Positions 27,444 through 38,287 of a DNA stretch of 64,000 nucleotides are shown in pieces (within the stretch, counting starts at the first letter, position 1; each line of letters starts with the position of its first letter). Under the pieces are notes generated by a model. The model was not told where the DNA came from. It worked only from the letters and a program-made list of their open reading frames with translations, and did no database searches. Source of the stretch: Hyphomicrobiales bacterium (lineage in GTDB: Bacteria; Pseudomonadota; Alphaproteobacteria; Rhizobiales; Rhizobiaceae); the NCBI GenBank assembly GCA_900471925.1, contig UCGV01000036.1, positions 62,001-126,000 on the forward strand, written 5' to 3'. The position numbers and the translations under genes are program-made.

Positions 27444-27805
27444 ATGCTGAAATTTACCCAGGAACATGAATGGCTGAAGCTCGAAGGCGATGTCGCGACC
27501 GTCGGCATCACCACCTACGCTGTCGAGCAGCTCGGTGACCTCGTTTTCGTGGAACTGCCTGAAGTCGGCGCTACCTTCTCCAAGGATGGCAATGCGGCGA
27601 CCGTTGAATCCGTCAAGGCTGCCTCTGATGTCTATTGCCCGCTCGATGGCGAGATCGTCGAGGTCAATCCGGCGATCACCGCCGACCCGTCGCTCGTCAA
27701 TTCCGACCCGCAGGGCGCCGGCTGGTTCTTCAAGCTTAAGCTCAAGAACCTCTCCGATGCCGATGGCCTTCTCGATGAAGCGGCCTACAAGGAGCTGACT
27801 GCGTA

Positions 27806-27806
<1 letters not shown>
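27444..27806 (+). CDS. gcvH: Glycine cleavage system H protein
   Basis: The lipoyl carrier that shuttles the aminomethyl group between the P, T and L proteins. 120 aa. MLKFTQEHEWLKLEGDVATVGIT is the family start, and TVESVKAASDVY holds Lys58, the lipoylation site, which LipB (11.5 kb) would supply with octanoate. GAGAGG precedes ATG 27444. The stop TAA (27804-27806) shares its last base with the ATG of gcvP. Confidence 0.96.
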
Positions 27807-30670
<2,864 letters not shown>

Positions 30671-30714
30671 CGTTCAGTGAAATGCCCGATGCGCAAGCGG
30701 AGGGCCAGCAATTG

Positions 30715-30743
30715 AAGCCCCTTCCATCATGGGAGGGGCTTTC
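30715..30743 (+). terminator. Terminator of the gcvTHP operon
   Basis: AAGCCCCT (30715-30722) pairs with AGGGGCTT (30734-30741), extended inwards by TCC/GGG, with a 5-nt loop, followed by TTC. It lies 45 nt after the gcvP stop. Confidence 0.8.
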
Positions 30744-30776
30744 CTAATTCCGATAAAGACTGCGAGAGGAAACCCC

Positions 30777-31049
30777 ATGACCCAGGATCAAAGCGAAGCA
30801 AGAATGCAGGCGCCCTGGTCGAAGCCCGTGCTCGTCGCCCTGGAAGAGCCCGGCCAGTTTGTCACCGTGGATACCACCCAGGCCGCCTCCTGGGCGATGA
30901 TCGAAGACTGGCCGATCGAGGATGGAGACGCACTCGACCGCGCATTGCTGGTCTGCGCCGATGTTATCAAGGGCAAACGCACCGGAGAGGATGCGCGCAA
31001 GGCATTCATCGCCGCCGCGATCGAAGCCGGTCTCGATATCAAGGAATGA
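30777..31049 (+). CDS. DUF982 domain protein
   Basis: A 90-aa protein of a family almost confined to Rhizobiales. After a short leader (MTQDQSEARMQAPWSKPV), the DUF982 core runs VLVALEEPGQFVTVDTTQAASWAMIEDWPIEDGDAL, then ALLVCADVIKGKRTGEDARKAFIAAAIEAGL. Its function is unknown. Multiple paralogues are usual in rhizobia. GAGAGGAAA precedes ATG 30777. The operon terminator separates it from gcvP. Confidence 0.85.
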   Translation: MTQDQSEARMQAPWSKPVLVALEEPGQFVTVDTTQAASWAMIEDWPIEDGDALDRALLVCADVIKGKRTGEDARKAFIAAAIEAGLDIKE

Positions 31050-31109
31050 CCGGACGCCCGGCAAGCGGGCTTACGCGTTTCCGCCGATGACATCATCGGC
31101 GGCGGCGCT

Positions 31110-31586
31110 TCAGCCCTGAGGCGGGATTGCAAGCGGCGGGCCGAGAAATTCGACCTTCCACGTCTGCGCAAAAGCGTTGAGCGCTTCCGTATCCGGCCGG
31201 CCGTTTCGCATCACATGCGCTAGGCCGGTGAAGAAGGCCGCGGCATCGAGGCCCGGAGTGATCATGATATATTGGCGAGCGGGCCTGTCGGTCACATTGA
31301 CGAAGGAATGCGCCGCACCGCCGGGAACGGTGATCACATCTCCCTCCTCCGCGTAAAACTGTCGGCCGTCCACCTCGAAGAGATAGCGGCCCTCCAGAAC
31401 CCGAAAGACTTCCGTCTCGGTATGGCGGTGACGCGGCGGGCCGAAGCCGGGCGCATTGACCGTGTCGATGAAACAGAATGCGCCGCCTGTGGTGGAGGGG
31501 TCGACACGGACAGTGAGATCGAGGCCGATGGCCGGGATCTTGATGATCTTTTCAGATGCCCTGGAATGAGATGTCTGGATGCTCAT
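31110..31586 (-). CDS. Cupin-domain protein
   Basis: A 158-aa single-domain cupin. Motif 1 lies in GFGPPRHRHTETEVFRVLEG (two His and one Glu metal ligands) and motif 2 in GDVITVPGGAAHSFVN (third His). It is therefore likely to bind a divalent metal. Relatives include quercetinase-like and small-molecule-binding cupins. The substrate is unknown. MSIQTSHSRASEKIIK at 31586 is chosen over the longer frame, whose extra N-terminus is unlike any cupin. Confidence 0.82.
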   Translation of the reverse strand: MSIQTSHSRASEKIIKIPAIGLDLTVRVDPSTTGGAFCFIDTVNAPGFGPPRHRHTETEVFRVLEGRYLFEVDGRQFYAEEGDVITVPGGAAHSFVNVTDRPARQYIMITPGLDAAAFFTGLAHVMRNGRPDTEALNAFAQTWKVEFLGPPLAIPPQG

Positions 31587-31906
31587 CGGAATATCTCGGT
31601 CGGGGTTGATCTGTCGACGCTGAGCGCGGGGGGTGTCCGACCCATCATAGCATCGAAAGGTGGAGCACACCGAAAGCGACGACCGGTGAGCCCGACCGAT
31701 TTTTGGAAAATTTGACGATGAGCGGTGAACCATTTTCGGTTCACCGCGTATCTACTCTTGCTGGACGCTGCAAGACCAGCAGGGAGAAGGGTTGCCTGCC
31801 CCTGTACCGGGCACTCTTCTCCCTTCTCAGCGTTTCCGCTCCCGGATTAACCTTCTCCCGAAGCTTCGTTGGCGAATGAATGTGTTTTCTGGCATAGAGA
31901 AATCAC
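31587..31906. other. 320-nt gap with two strong hairpins and no gene
   Basis: No credible ORF is seen. Hairpin 1: GCGGTGAACC (31722-31731) and GGTTCACCGC (31738-31747), 10 perfect pairs, 6-nt loop. Hairpin 2: AGGGAGAAG (31781-31789) with CTTCTCCCT (31816-31824), enclosing TGCCC/GGGCA (31797-31801, 31809-31813). They lie between the cupin start and the tRNA-like locus. Confidence 0.5.
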
Positions 31907-31982
31907 GCCCCTCGTAGCTCAACGTAAGAGCAGCTGTATGGTTTGCAGCCGATCCAGGTTCAATTCCTCGGCAGGGGCACCA
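31907..31982 (+). pseudogene. Degenerate tRNA (Arg-like body, two single-C insertions)
   Basis: A 76-nt tRNA-shaped sequence ending in CCA (31980-31982). Removing C31913 and C31969 restores a 7-bp acceptor stem (GCCCCTG with CAGGGGC) and a 5-bp T stem (CCAGG/CCTGG) around TTCAATT. D stem GCTC/GAGC and anticodon stem GCTGT/GCAGC are intact. The loop ATGGTTT gives formal anticodon GGT (Thr), although the body resembles rhizobial tRNA-Arg as I remember it. The D loop lacks the usual GG, and position 37 is T instead of a purine. It is probably a dead copy, though an unusual transcript cannot be excluded. Confidence 0.6.
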
Positions 31983-32020
31983 GTTTCCCAATCCCCCTGC
32001 GTGAGAAATCGGCAAGCCGC

Positions 32021-32989
32021 CTAGAAGCGCTCGCCGACCAGCTCTTCACTCTTGGCCCACAATGCCCGCGCCGTTTCCGGATCGAGCGCGTAGGAACGCA
32101 CGCCCTCTGAAACCGGGCTGATCTCCGCGTCCGTTACTTCGGAAACGTGGCAGTTCTCGCAATATCTGCCACCGACCTCGTCCGACGGGGCAACGAAACC
32201 GGCCCAGACGGAAGTGGCCGCACCTTGCGGAATGGTTTTCCACACATAGGGAGGCTTGCCCTCGATGGCGAGTGCAGCGTTGATCTGCGCCAGCATGCCT
32301 TCGATCATGCCGGGGTCGAGGTGGCGGCCGAGTTCGGTGTTGATACCACCGGGATGCAGCGCCGTCGCCCGGATGCCGCGATCCCTCAGGCGGCGATCAA
32401 GCTCCACAGCGAAGAGAATGTTTGATGTCTTGGACTGCGCGTAGGCAGCCCAGGGTTCGTACGGCTTGCTCGCATAGTTGAGATCGTCGAGGCTGAAGGG
32501 CGCCATGCGATGGCCCGACGATGCGACGATTACCACGCGACCGCCCGATTTGATCAGCGGCGCGATGCGGTTGACCAGCACGAAATGGCCGAGATGGTTG
32601 GTGCCGAACTGTGTTTCGAAACCATCGGTGGTGCGGCCGAACGGAGCGGCCATCACGCCGGCATTGGCGATAACGACATCGAAGGGGCGCCCATCAGCGA
32701 TGAGCGCGTCGGCGCAGGCCCGGACGCTTGCGAGAGAAGCGAGATCGAGCGCGACGAGTTCGAGGCCGCCACCATTGGCCGCATCGGCGCGCACGACATC
32801 CGTAGCCGCCCTCGCCTTTTCAAGATCACGCGCCGCACCCACGACCTGCGCACCATGGGCTGCGAGCACACGCGCGGTCTCGACGCCGAGGCCGGCCGAA
32901 ACACCGGTTACCAGAACTCGCTTGCCCCTGAGGTCGATGCCGGAGAGCACGTCGTCCGTGGTCGATGTCGCGCCAAAAGGTCCATTCAT
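32021..32989 (-). CDS. Short-chain dehydrogenase/reductase
   Basis: A 322-aa SDR with a Rossmann fold. VLVTGVSAGLGVETARVLA (residues ~25-43) is the NAD(P)-binding TGxxxGxG motif, VVIANAGVM the NNAG-type motif, VASSGHRM the catalytic Ser, and YAQSK the catalytic Tyr and Lys. It belongs to the retinol-dehydrogenase/WWOX-like group. Its C-terminal extension (RYCENCHVSEV and beyond) is usual there. The substrate is unknown. It is divergent from a TetR gene across a gap holding two operator-like palindromes, so the TetR protein probably represses it. Confidence 0.9.
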   Translation of the reverse strand: MNGPFGATSTTDDVLSGIDLRGKRVLVTGVSAGLGVETARVLAAHGAQVVGAARDLEKARAATDVVRADAANGGGLELVALDLASLASVRACADALIADGRPFDVVIANAGVMAAPFGRTTDGFETQFGTNHLGHFVLVNRIAPLIKSGGRVVIVASSGHRMAPFSLDDLNYASKPYEPWAAYAQSKTSNILFAVELDRRLRDRGIRATALHPGGINTELGRHLDPGMIEGMLAQINAALAIEGKPPYVWKTIPQGAATSVWAGFVAPSDEVGGRYCENCHVSEVTDAEISPVSEGVRSYALDPETARALWAKSEELVGERF

Positions 32990-33063
32990 TGTTATCTCCT
33001 AGATCAATGGACGCACCGCTCCTGGCTGGAAGGCATTGCCCGCCGGCCTCTGATGGAATAAAA

Positions 33064-33099
33064 GGAGGATGCCTCCAGATAAATACGGAGGATGCCTCC
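33064..33099. promoter_or_regulatory. Two palindromic operators in the SDR/TetR divergent region
   Basis: GGAGGATGCCTCC occurs at 33064-33076 and again at 33087-33099, 23 nt apart. Each is GGAGG-N3-CCTCC. The second is flanked by GATAAA and TTTATC, extending the symmetry. The spacing is roughly two helical turns, suitable for two TetR dimers on one face. The site lies 25-60 nt upstream of the tetR ATG. Confidence 0.75.
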
Positions 33100-33123
33100 G
33101 TTTATCAAGGGGACGTTTCGGAA

Positions 33124-33708
33124 ATGGCCGAAAAAAGTGACGGGTCCACCGTCCGGAAACCGCGTGCGGATGCTGAACGCAACCGCCTTCTGCTGATGGA
33201 GACCGCAAAGACTGTCTTCGCGGAAAAAGGGTCCAGCGCCAGCCTGGACGAAATCGCCCGCATGGCAGGCGTCGGCATCGGTACGCTCTACCGCCACTTC
33301 CCGACCCGCGACGCCCTTGTTTCGGCAATCTATCGCAACGAGACGACACAGCTTGCCGCCGCCGCCCAAAGCCTCTCCGAGACGCATCCGCCGGTCGAAG
33401 CATTGCGGCTGTGGCTCGCGCAGTTTGTGGATTATGTCGTGGCGAAACACGGCATGTCCGAACTGCTGGATTCGCTTGTTGGCGGCACATCCGAGCTTTA
33501 CGCCGAGTCCTTTACTCCGATCACAGATGCCGTCCGTCTGCTGATCGACCGAGCGACGGCGTCAGGTGAAATACGCCTGACGATGGACCCGCTGGACCTT
33601 CTGCGCGCGCTGGCCGGTGGCGCCAGTATCAGCTGCGGTCCGGCGTGGCGCGAGGCGGCGCGGCAGCTTATCGATATCCTGATCGCGGGAATGCGGGCCG
33701 GCCGCTGA
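33124..33708 (+). CDS. TetR/AcrR-family repressor
   Basis: A 194-aa regulator. Residues ~18-65 form the helix-turn-helix (LLLMETAKTVFAEKGSSASLDEIARMAGVGIGTLYRHFPTRDAL), nearly the consensus for the family. The C-terminal helical ligand domain (about residues 75-190) has no recognisable ligand signature. ATG 33124 is preferred over ATG-like codons further upstream because those would place the operators inside the gene. Likely an autorepressor that also controls the divergent SDR. Confidence 0.92.
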   Translation: MAEKSDGSTVRKPRADAERNRLLLMETAKTVFAEKGSSASLDEIARMAGVGIGTLYRHFPTRDALVSAIYRNETTQLAAAAQSLSETHPPVEALRLWLAQFVDYVVAKHGMSELLDSLVGGTSELYAESFTPITDAVRLLIDRATASGEIRLTMDPLDLLRALAGGASISCGPAWREAARQLIDILIAGMRAGR

Positions 33709-33832
33709 CGCGCGCGTATCGTTCCGGCACATCAGCCGCCGATCTCCTCGCCTTTTGCTAACCGAAGCTCTTCAGCTTTCCCTAAAGCCTTGCCGGTAAA
33801 ACGCTTGATGTCCGGAAACAGGGAAACGGTCG

Positions 33833-34138
33833 ATGAGCATTTCTGCAATCACGCATACGGCGCTTTCGGGAATGCAGGCGCAGACGACGCGCGCAAGCGC
33901 GATCGCCAACAATGTCGCCAATGCGAGCACACCCAATTATGGCCGGCTGAACACCAGCTTCCAGTCCGTTGACCCCACAGGTGTTCAGGCAAGCGTCACC
34001 GGGACGGACCAGGACGTCGATTTTGCGACCGAACTGACCGACCTTGTCGAGACCGAACAGAGCTACAAGGCCAATGCATCGGTTTTCGAAGCTGGCGCCG
34101 ATCTCTGGGACGTTCTGATGAGCATCAAGCGCGACTGA
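33833..34138 (+). CDS. Miniature flagellar basal-body rod-like protein (101 aa)
   Basis: MSISAITHTALSGMQAQTTR followed by ASAIANNVANASTPNYGR is the N-terminal signature of flagellar rod/hook proteins (FlgB, C, F, G, E). ELTDLVETEQSYKANASVFEAGADLWDVLMSI is the matching C-terminal half of the same coiled-coil D0 domain. The central outward-facing domain is missing, and only ~35 residues join the halves. FlgC is normally ~135-140 aa. No other flagellar genes are nearby. It may be a small rod-adaptor or an orphan remnant. It starts at ATG 33833 with GGGAAACGG upstream. Confidence 0.8.
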   Translation: MSISAITHTALSGMQAQTTRASAIANNVANASTPNYGRLNTSFQSVDPTGVQASVTGTDQDVDFATELTDLVETEQSYKANASVFEAGADLWDVLMSIKRD

Positions 34139-34152
34139 AGCGCCCCTGCCCC

Positions 34153-34773
34153 TTATACGATCGAATAGGCTACTGAACCGAGCGCTACAGCGCCGAAGGC
34201 GAGCAGCATGTAGCTTGTCGCGCGGCCGATTTTTGCCGTGAAATCGGTTGAGAGCCGGTTCCGCGCAAGGCTGACGGAGCCGCTGAGACAGAACCACCAG
34301 AGCAGCGAACCCAGGAACACGCCCGAGACGATGGCGGCCGAGCTGAAACGCCGCGTCTCTTCCGTCAGGCCAAGGCCGGCAAACAGCGCGCCGAACGACA
34401 GGATCGTCGCTGGATTGGAAATGGTCAGCAGGAAGGTCGAGACGGTCGTGTGCAGGAAGTCGGCCGCATCGATCTTCGCCGCCTTGATCGCCCCCTTGTT
34501 CTTCAGTCCGCGCCAGCCGAGCCAAAGCAGCATCAGCCCGCCGCCGAGCGCCAGCGGAATGGTGGCAGCCGACATGGTTTCGGCGAAGACCGCAAGACCT
34601 GTGACCGCAACGAGCGCGTAGCTTGCATCGCCCAGCGCCGTCCCGAGCCCACCGGAAAAGCCATACCAGAACCCCTTCTCGAGGCTTCTGTTGATGCAGA
34701 GAGTTCCGATCGGCCCAAGCGGCGCGGTGATGATGACACCCAGGAGGGCGCCCTTCAGGAACAGGAGGAGCAT
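34153..34773 (-). CDS. LysE/RhtB-family amino acid exporter
   Basis: A 206-aa inner-membrane exporter with about six helices. GALLGVIITAPLGPIGTLCINRSLEKGFWYGFSGGLGTALGDASYALVAV at residues 8-55 is the LysE/RhtB signature, including the conserved Pro and Gly residues, and LLTISNPATILSFGALFAG follows at about 120. The substrate is probably an amino acid and cannot be named. It is convergent with the small rod-like gene, and its ATG lies just left of the suf terminator. Confidence 0.9.
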   Translation of the reverse strand: MLLLFLKGALLGVIITAPLGPIGTLCINRSLEKGFWYGFSGGLGTALGDASYALVAVTGLAVFAETMSAATIPLALGGGLMLLWLGWRGLKNKGAIKAAKIDAADFLHTTVSTFLLTISNPATILSFGALFAGLGLTEETRRFSSAAIVSGVFLGSLLWWFCLSGSVSLARNRLSTDFTAKIGRATSYMLLAFGAVALGSVAYSIV

Positions 34774-34821
34774 TGTCCGTTTCGTTTCTTCTTGGTCGCT
34801 TGCCGGTCTCGGACAGGCTCA

Positions 34822-34855
34822 TCAAAATCAAAAGGCCGCCAATTATGGCGGCCTT
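34822..34855 (-). terminator. Terminator of the suf operon
   Basis: AAGGCCGCC (34832-34840) pairs with GGCGGCCTT (34847-34855). Read on the minus strand, the stem is followed by a T-rich stretch (TTTTGATTTT). It lies 24 nt after the sufA stop. Confidence 0.85.
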
Positions 34856-34878
34856 CCGGCAAACTCAATGGAAAACTG

Positions 34879-35274
34879 TTAATGCTGGGCAGGAACCACG
34901 GCATCGCCGCGTGCGGCGAGCGCTGCGAGATCGGCAGGCTTCAGTTCCACGGATTCACCGCAGCCGCAGGCCGATGTCTGGTTCGGGTTGGTGAAGGTGA
35001 AGCCCGAGCGCAGCGTCGTGGTCTCGAAGCCGAGTTCGGTGCCGAGCAGGTAGAGAACAGCTGACGGCTCGATCCAGACCCTTGCGCCATCGCGCTCGAT
35101 CAGATCGTCCTTGCCATTGGGCTCTGTCACCAGGTTGATGGTATATTCCATCCCAGCGCAGCCACCCTTCTTGATGCCGACGCGAATGCCCTTGGCATCC
35201 GGCCCGCCACTCTCGACGATCGCCTTCACGCGCTCGGCGGCGGCTGTCGTCATGCTCATCACTGCAAAGCCCAT
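34879..35274 (-). CDS. sufA: Iron-sulfur assembly A-type carrier SufA
   Basis: A-type (HesB/IscA) carrier that passes Fe-S clusters from the SufBCD scaffold to target enzymes. 131 aa. The three conserved cysteines are in KKGGCAGMEY and SACGCGES, which bind iron or [2Fe-2S]/[4Fe-4S]. The last gene of the leftward suf operon, 76 nt after the DUF59 gene. The start gives MGFAVMSMTTAAAERV, with a purine-rich AGAAAGAG upstream. A second ATG is six codons in. Confidence 0.93.
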   Translation of the reverse strand: MGFAVMSMTTAAAERVKAIVESGGPDAKGIRVGIKKGGCAGMEYTINLVTEPNGKDDLIERDGARVWIEPSAVLYLLGTELGFETTTLRSGFTFTNPNQTSACGCGESVELKPADLAALAARGDAVVPAQH

Positions 35275-35350
35275 CGGCTCTTTCTCCTTCCACGACCGGG
35301 GTCAAGATCCGGCGCTTCATGAATCAATGTAAGGCTGCGGCCTTAATCGA

Positions 35351-35725
35351 TCAATACCAACCGACCGCGACCTGTGCTTCTTCGGACATACGATCAGGCG
35401 TCCACGGCGGATCGAAGGTCATGGAGACATCGACACCCGAAACGCCTTCGACGGCGCCAACCGCATTTTCCACCCAGCCGGGCATCTCGCCGGCAACCGG
35501 GCAGCCCGGTGCTGTCAGCGTCATCATGATCTTGACCATCCGGTCATCTTCGATGTCGATCTTGTAGATGAGGCCGAGCTCGAAAATGTCTGCCGGAATT
35601 TCCGGGTCGTAGACGGTTTTGAGCGCGCCGATCACGCCTTCGCTGAGACGCGCCAGCTCCTCTTCGGGAATGCTGGAATGCACGATGCCTTCGCGCACGT
35701 CGATCTTCTCGTCATTCAGGCTCAT
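35351..35725 (-). CDS. SUF-associated DUF59 / MIP18-like protein (SufT-type)
   Basis: A 124-aa protein with the MIP18/DUF59 fold. GALKTVYDPEIPADIFELGLIYKIDI and TLTAPGCPVAGEMPGWVE are the family signatures, with the reactive Cys in APGCPVA. Homologues in suf operons aid cluster maturation. ATG 35725 (MSLNDEKI) is supported by the distance from sufS and agreement with relatives. It overlaps the sufS stop region by a few bases at most, within one transcript. Confidence 0.9.
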   Translation of the reverse strand: MSLNDEKIDVREGIVHSSIPEEELARLSEGVIGALKTVYDPEIPADIFELGLIYKIDIEDDRMVKIMMTLTAPGCPVAGEMPGWVENAVGAVEGVSGVDVSMTFDPPWTPDRMSEEAQVAVGWY

Positions 35726-35735
35726 GGCTTCTTCC

Positions 35736-36977
35736 TCAAGCAAAGAACTTGCGCGCATAGTCGAGCGCATCGGCCAGCGCGTCCACTTCGGCACGGGTAT
35801 TATACATGCCGAATGATGCCCGGCATGTGGAGGTCACGCCGAAGCGTTTCAAGAGCGGCATGGCGCAATGCGTGCCGGCGCGAACGGCGACACCCTGGCG
35901 GTCGATCACCATCGAGACGTCATGCGCATGGATACCCGCAAGCTCGAAGGAGAAGATGGCGCCCTTGCCGGGCGCATTGCCGAAGACGCGAAGTGAATTC
36001 ACCGCCTTCAGCCGCTCCTCGGCATAGGCCGTCAGGTCGGCCTCATGGGCAGCGATATTCTCGCGGCCGATCTTGTCCATGTAGTCGAGCGCATAACCGA
36101 GCCCGATCGCCTGCACGATCGGCGGCGTGCCTGCCTCGAACCGGTGCGGCGGATCGTTATAGGTGACGACATCTTCGCTCACCTCGAAGATCATCTCGCC
36201 GCCGCCCTGGAACGGCCGCATCTCCTTCAACCGGTCCTTCTTACCATAGAGAACGCCGATTCCGGAGGGCCCGTAGAGCTTATGGCCGGTCATGACATAC
36301 CAGTCGCAATCGATGTCCTGAACATCGACCGGCAGATGCACGGCACCCTGCGAGCCATCGATCAGCACCGGAATACCGCGCTCATGGGCAATGCGGCAGA
36401 CTTCCTTGACCGGTACGATGGTGCCGAGCGCATTCGACATATGGGTAATCGCGACGAGCTTGGTCTTGTCGGTCAGGCTCTTCTCGAACGCCTCGATATG
36501 GAAGGCGCCCTCGTCATCGACGGGAACCCAGACGAGCTTGGCGCCCTGCCTCTCCCTGATGAAATGCCAGGGCACGATATTGGAGTGGTGCTCCATGATC
36601 GTCAGCACGATCTCGTCGCCTTCGCCGATCTTGGGCATGCCCCAGCCGTAGGCGACGGTGTTGATCGCCTCGGTCGAGTTCTTGGTGAAGACGATATCGT
36701 CTACCGAAGGAGCGTTCAGGAAGCGGCGAACCTTTTCGCGCGCCGCTTCATAGGCTTCGGTCGCCGCATTGGAGAGGTAATGCAGGCCGCGGTGCACATT
36801 CGCATATTCATGTGTGTAGGCATGCGAGATCGCATCGATCACCGCCTGCGGCTTCTGTGCGGAAGCGCCATTGTCCAGATAGACCAGCGGCTTGCCATGC
36901 ACCTTCTCCGCAAGGATCGGGAAATCCCTGCGGATGGCTTCGACATCATAGGCGGTTGCCGGCACGATCTTGTCCAT
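35736..36977 (-). CDS. sufS: SufS-type cysteine desulfurase
   Basis: PLP enzyme that takes sulfur from L-cysteine for Fe-S clusters. 413 aa, group II. MDKIVPATAYDVEAIRRDFPIL begins the protein, MTGHKLYGPSGIGVLYG carries the PLP Lys, and GTHCAMPLL the sulfur-accepting Cys. It follows sufD by 12 nt on the same strand. It is the second desulfurase of the operon, the first being a NifS-type at 40.9-42.1 kb. SufE, the usual sulfur relay partner, is not found in the window. Confidence 0.95.
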   Translation of the reverse strand: MDKIVPATAYDVEAIRRDFPILAEKVHGKPLVYLDNGASAQKPQAVIDAISHAYTHEYANVHRGLHYLSNAATEAYEAAREKVRRFLNAPSVDDIVFTKNSTEAINTVAYGWGMPKIGEGDEIVLTIMEHHSNIVPWHFIRERQGAKLVWVPVDDEGAFHIEAFEKSLTDKTKLVAITHMSNALGTIVPVKEVCRIAHERGIPVLIDGSQGAVHLPVDVQDIDCDWYVMTGHKLYGPSGIGVLYGKKDRLKEMRPFQGGGEMIFEVSEDVVTYNDPPHRFEAGTPPIVQAIGLGYALDYMDKIGRENIAAHEADLTAYAEERLKAVNSLRVFGNAPGKGAIFSFELAGIHAHDVSMVIDRQGVAVRAGTHCAMPLLKRFGVTSTCRASFGMYNTRAEVDALADALDYARKFFA

Positions 36978-36989
36978 GGCGCTTTCCGA

Positions 36990-38264
36990 TCAGGCGTGCT
37001 TTTCCAGCCAGGCCGAAATGACGCCTTCCAGCGCCTCGACCAGGGCTTCGTCTTCCAGTTCCTCGACGATCTCGGCAACGAAGGCGTTGACGAGCATGGC
37101 GCGCGCCTTGTTCTCCGGAATGCCGCGAGCCATCAGGTAATAGAGATGGTTGTGGTCGATATCGGCCACCGTCGCACCATGGCCGCACTGTACGTCGTCA
37201 GCGAAGATTTCGAGCTCGGGCTTGACCGAGAACTCGGCATCGTCGGACATCAGCAGCGTGTTGCAGGCCATCTTGGCATCGGTCTTCTGGGCATCGGGCG
37301 CAACCCGGATCATGCCTTGGAAGACGCCCCTGGCGCGATCGAAGACGACGTTGCGGACCACTTCCGTCGAGCCGGTATGCGGCACGTTGTGGCCGAGCAC
37401 CATCGTCACGTCGGTATGCGTCTCGCCGCCGAGCAGGTTGATGCCGCGCAGCGTCAGATCGGCGCCCTTGCCGCTCACCTTGATGTGCAGCTCCTGACGC
37501 ACCAGCTTGCCGCCGGCGTTGATGACAAAGAGCTTCAGCTTGGCGTCGGCAGCGAGATCGACGCGGATCTGGCCGAGATGCGTATCCTCACCACCCTGCT
37601 GCTGCAGGATGATCCAGGTCAGTTCCGTACCCTCACCCACCGTGATGTCACTGACATGCGACACGAGCGCGGCATCACCTGTCACCGACTGGTGACGTTC
37701 GATCACGACGCCCTTCACATTGGCGCCGAAGGCGACCGGCAGGCGGGTATGGATATCGCCGCCTGCATGGATGAACTGGATTTCCAGCGGCTCTTCGAGC
37801 TCGGTGCCATCAGGCACCTCGACCACATAGCCGTCCTTGACGAAGCTGCCATTGATCCGGCCGACCGCATCGTCATTGCCGAGCGCGTCGAGGCCGGCAG
37901 CGGCCGAACCGTCGGTCAGCTTTTCGGAATAGAGCGAAACCTGGAGGTCACCAGCCGAAGCCTTGTTGGCGGCCTTGCCCTGGATGACGGAGAGGACCGG
38001 GGAACCCTCGACCAGCGGCTCCAGCGCTTCCGAGCCGGCGTCACCGGCGTGAGCCGGAACAGCGCGCAACAGGTTCTTGAGGTCGGTATAGTGCCAGGCC
38101 TCGATGCGTCGCGTCGGCAGGCCCTGCTTCTTCAGGTCGTCGAGCAGCCGGTCACGCAGCGCGGTAACCGCACCATTGCCCGGCAATTCGCCGATCTGTT
38201 CGTTGAAGGCTTCGATCAGCGCCGCTTCGGCCGCGGTCAGGCGGCTCGTCGTTTGCATGTTCAT
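36990..38264 (-). CDS. sufD: Fe-S cluster assembly scaffold subunit SufD
   Basis: 424-aa subunit of the SufBC2D complex, structurally related to SufB. MNMQTTSRLTAAEAALIEAFN begins it, and the C-terminal SufBD core (about residues 160-410) includes VQCGHGATVADIDHNHLYYLMARGI. This VxCxHGA motif holds the conserved His that with SufB forms the cluster-assembly site. AAGGACG lies upstream of ATG 38264. The start 7 codons earlier in the frame is less likely. It is preceded directly by sufC. Confidence 0.93.
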   Translation of the reverse strand: MNMQTTSRLTAAEAALIEAFNEQIGELPGNGAVTALRDRLLDDLKKQGLPTRRIEAWHYTDLKNLLRAVPAHAGDAGSEALEPLVEGSPVLSVIQGKAANKASAGDLQVSLYSEKLTDGSAAAGLDALGNDDAVGRINGSFVKDGYVVEVPDGTELEEPLEIQFIHAGGDIHTRLPVAFGANVKGVVIERHQSVTGDAALVSHVSDITVGEGTELTWIILQQQGGEDTHLGQIRVDLAADAKLKLFVINAGGKLVRQELHIKVSGKGADLTLRGINLLGGETHTDVTMVLGHNVPHTGSTEVVRNVVFDRARGVFQGMIRVAPDAQKTDAKMACNTLLMSDDAEFSVKPELEIFADDVQCGHGATVADIDHNHLYYLMARGIPENKARAMLVNAFVAEIVEELEDEALVEALEGVISAWLEKHA

Positions 38265-38287
38265 GGACGTCGTCCTTTCCGCCACGC

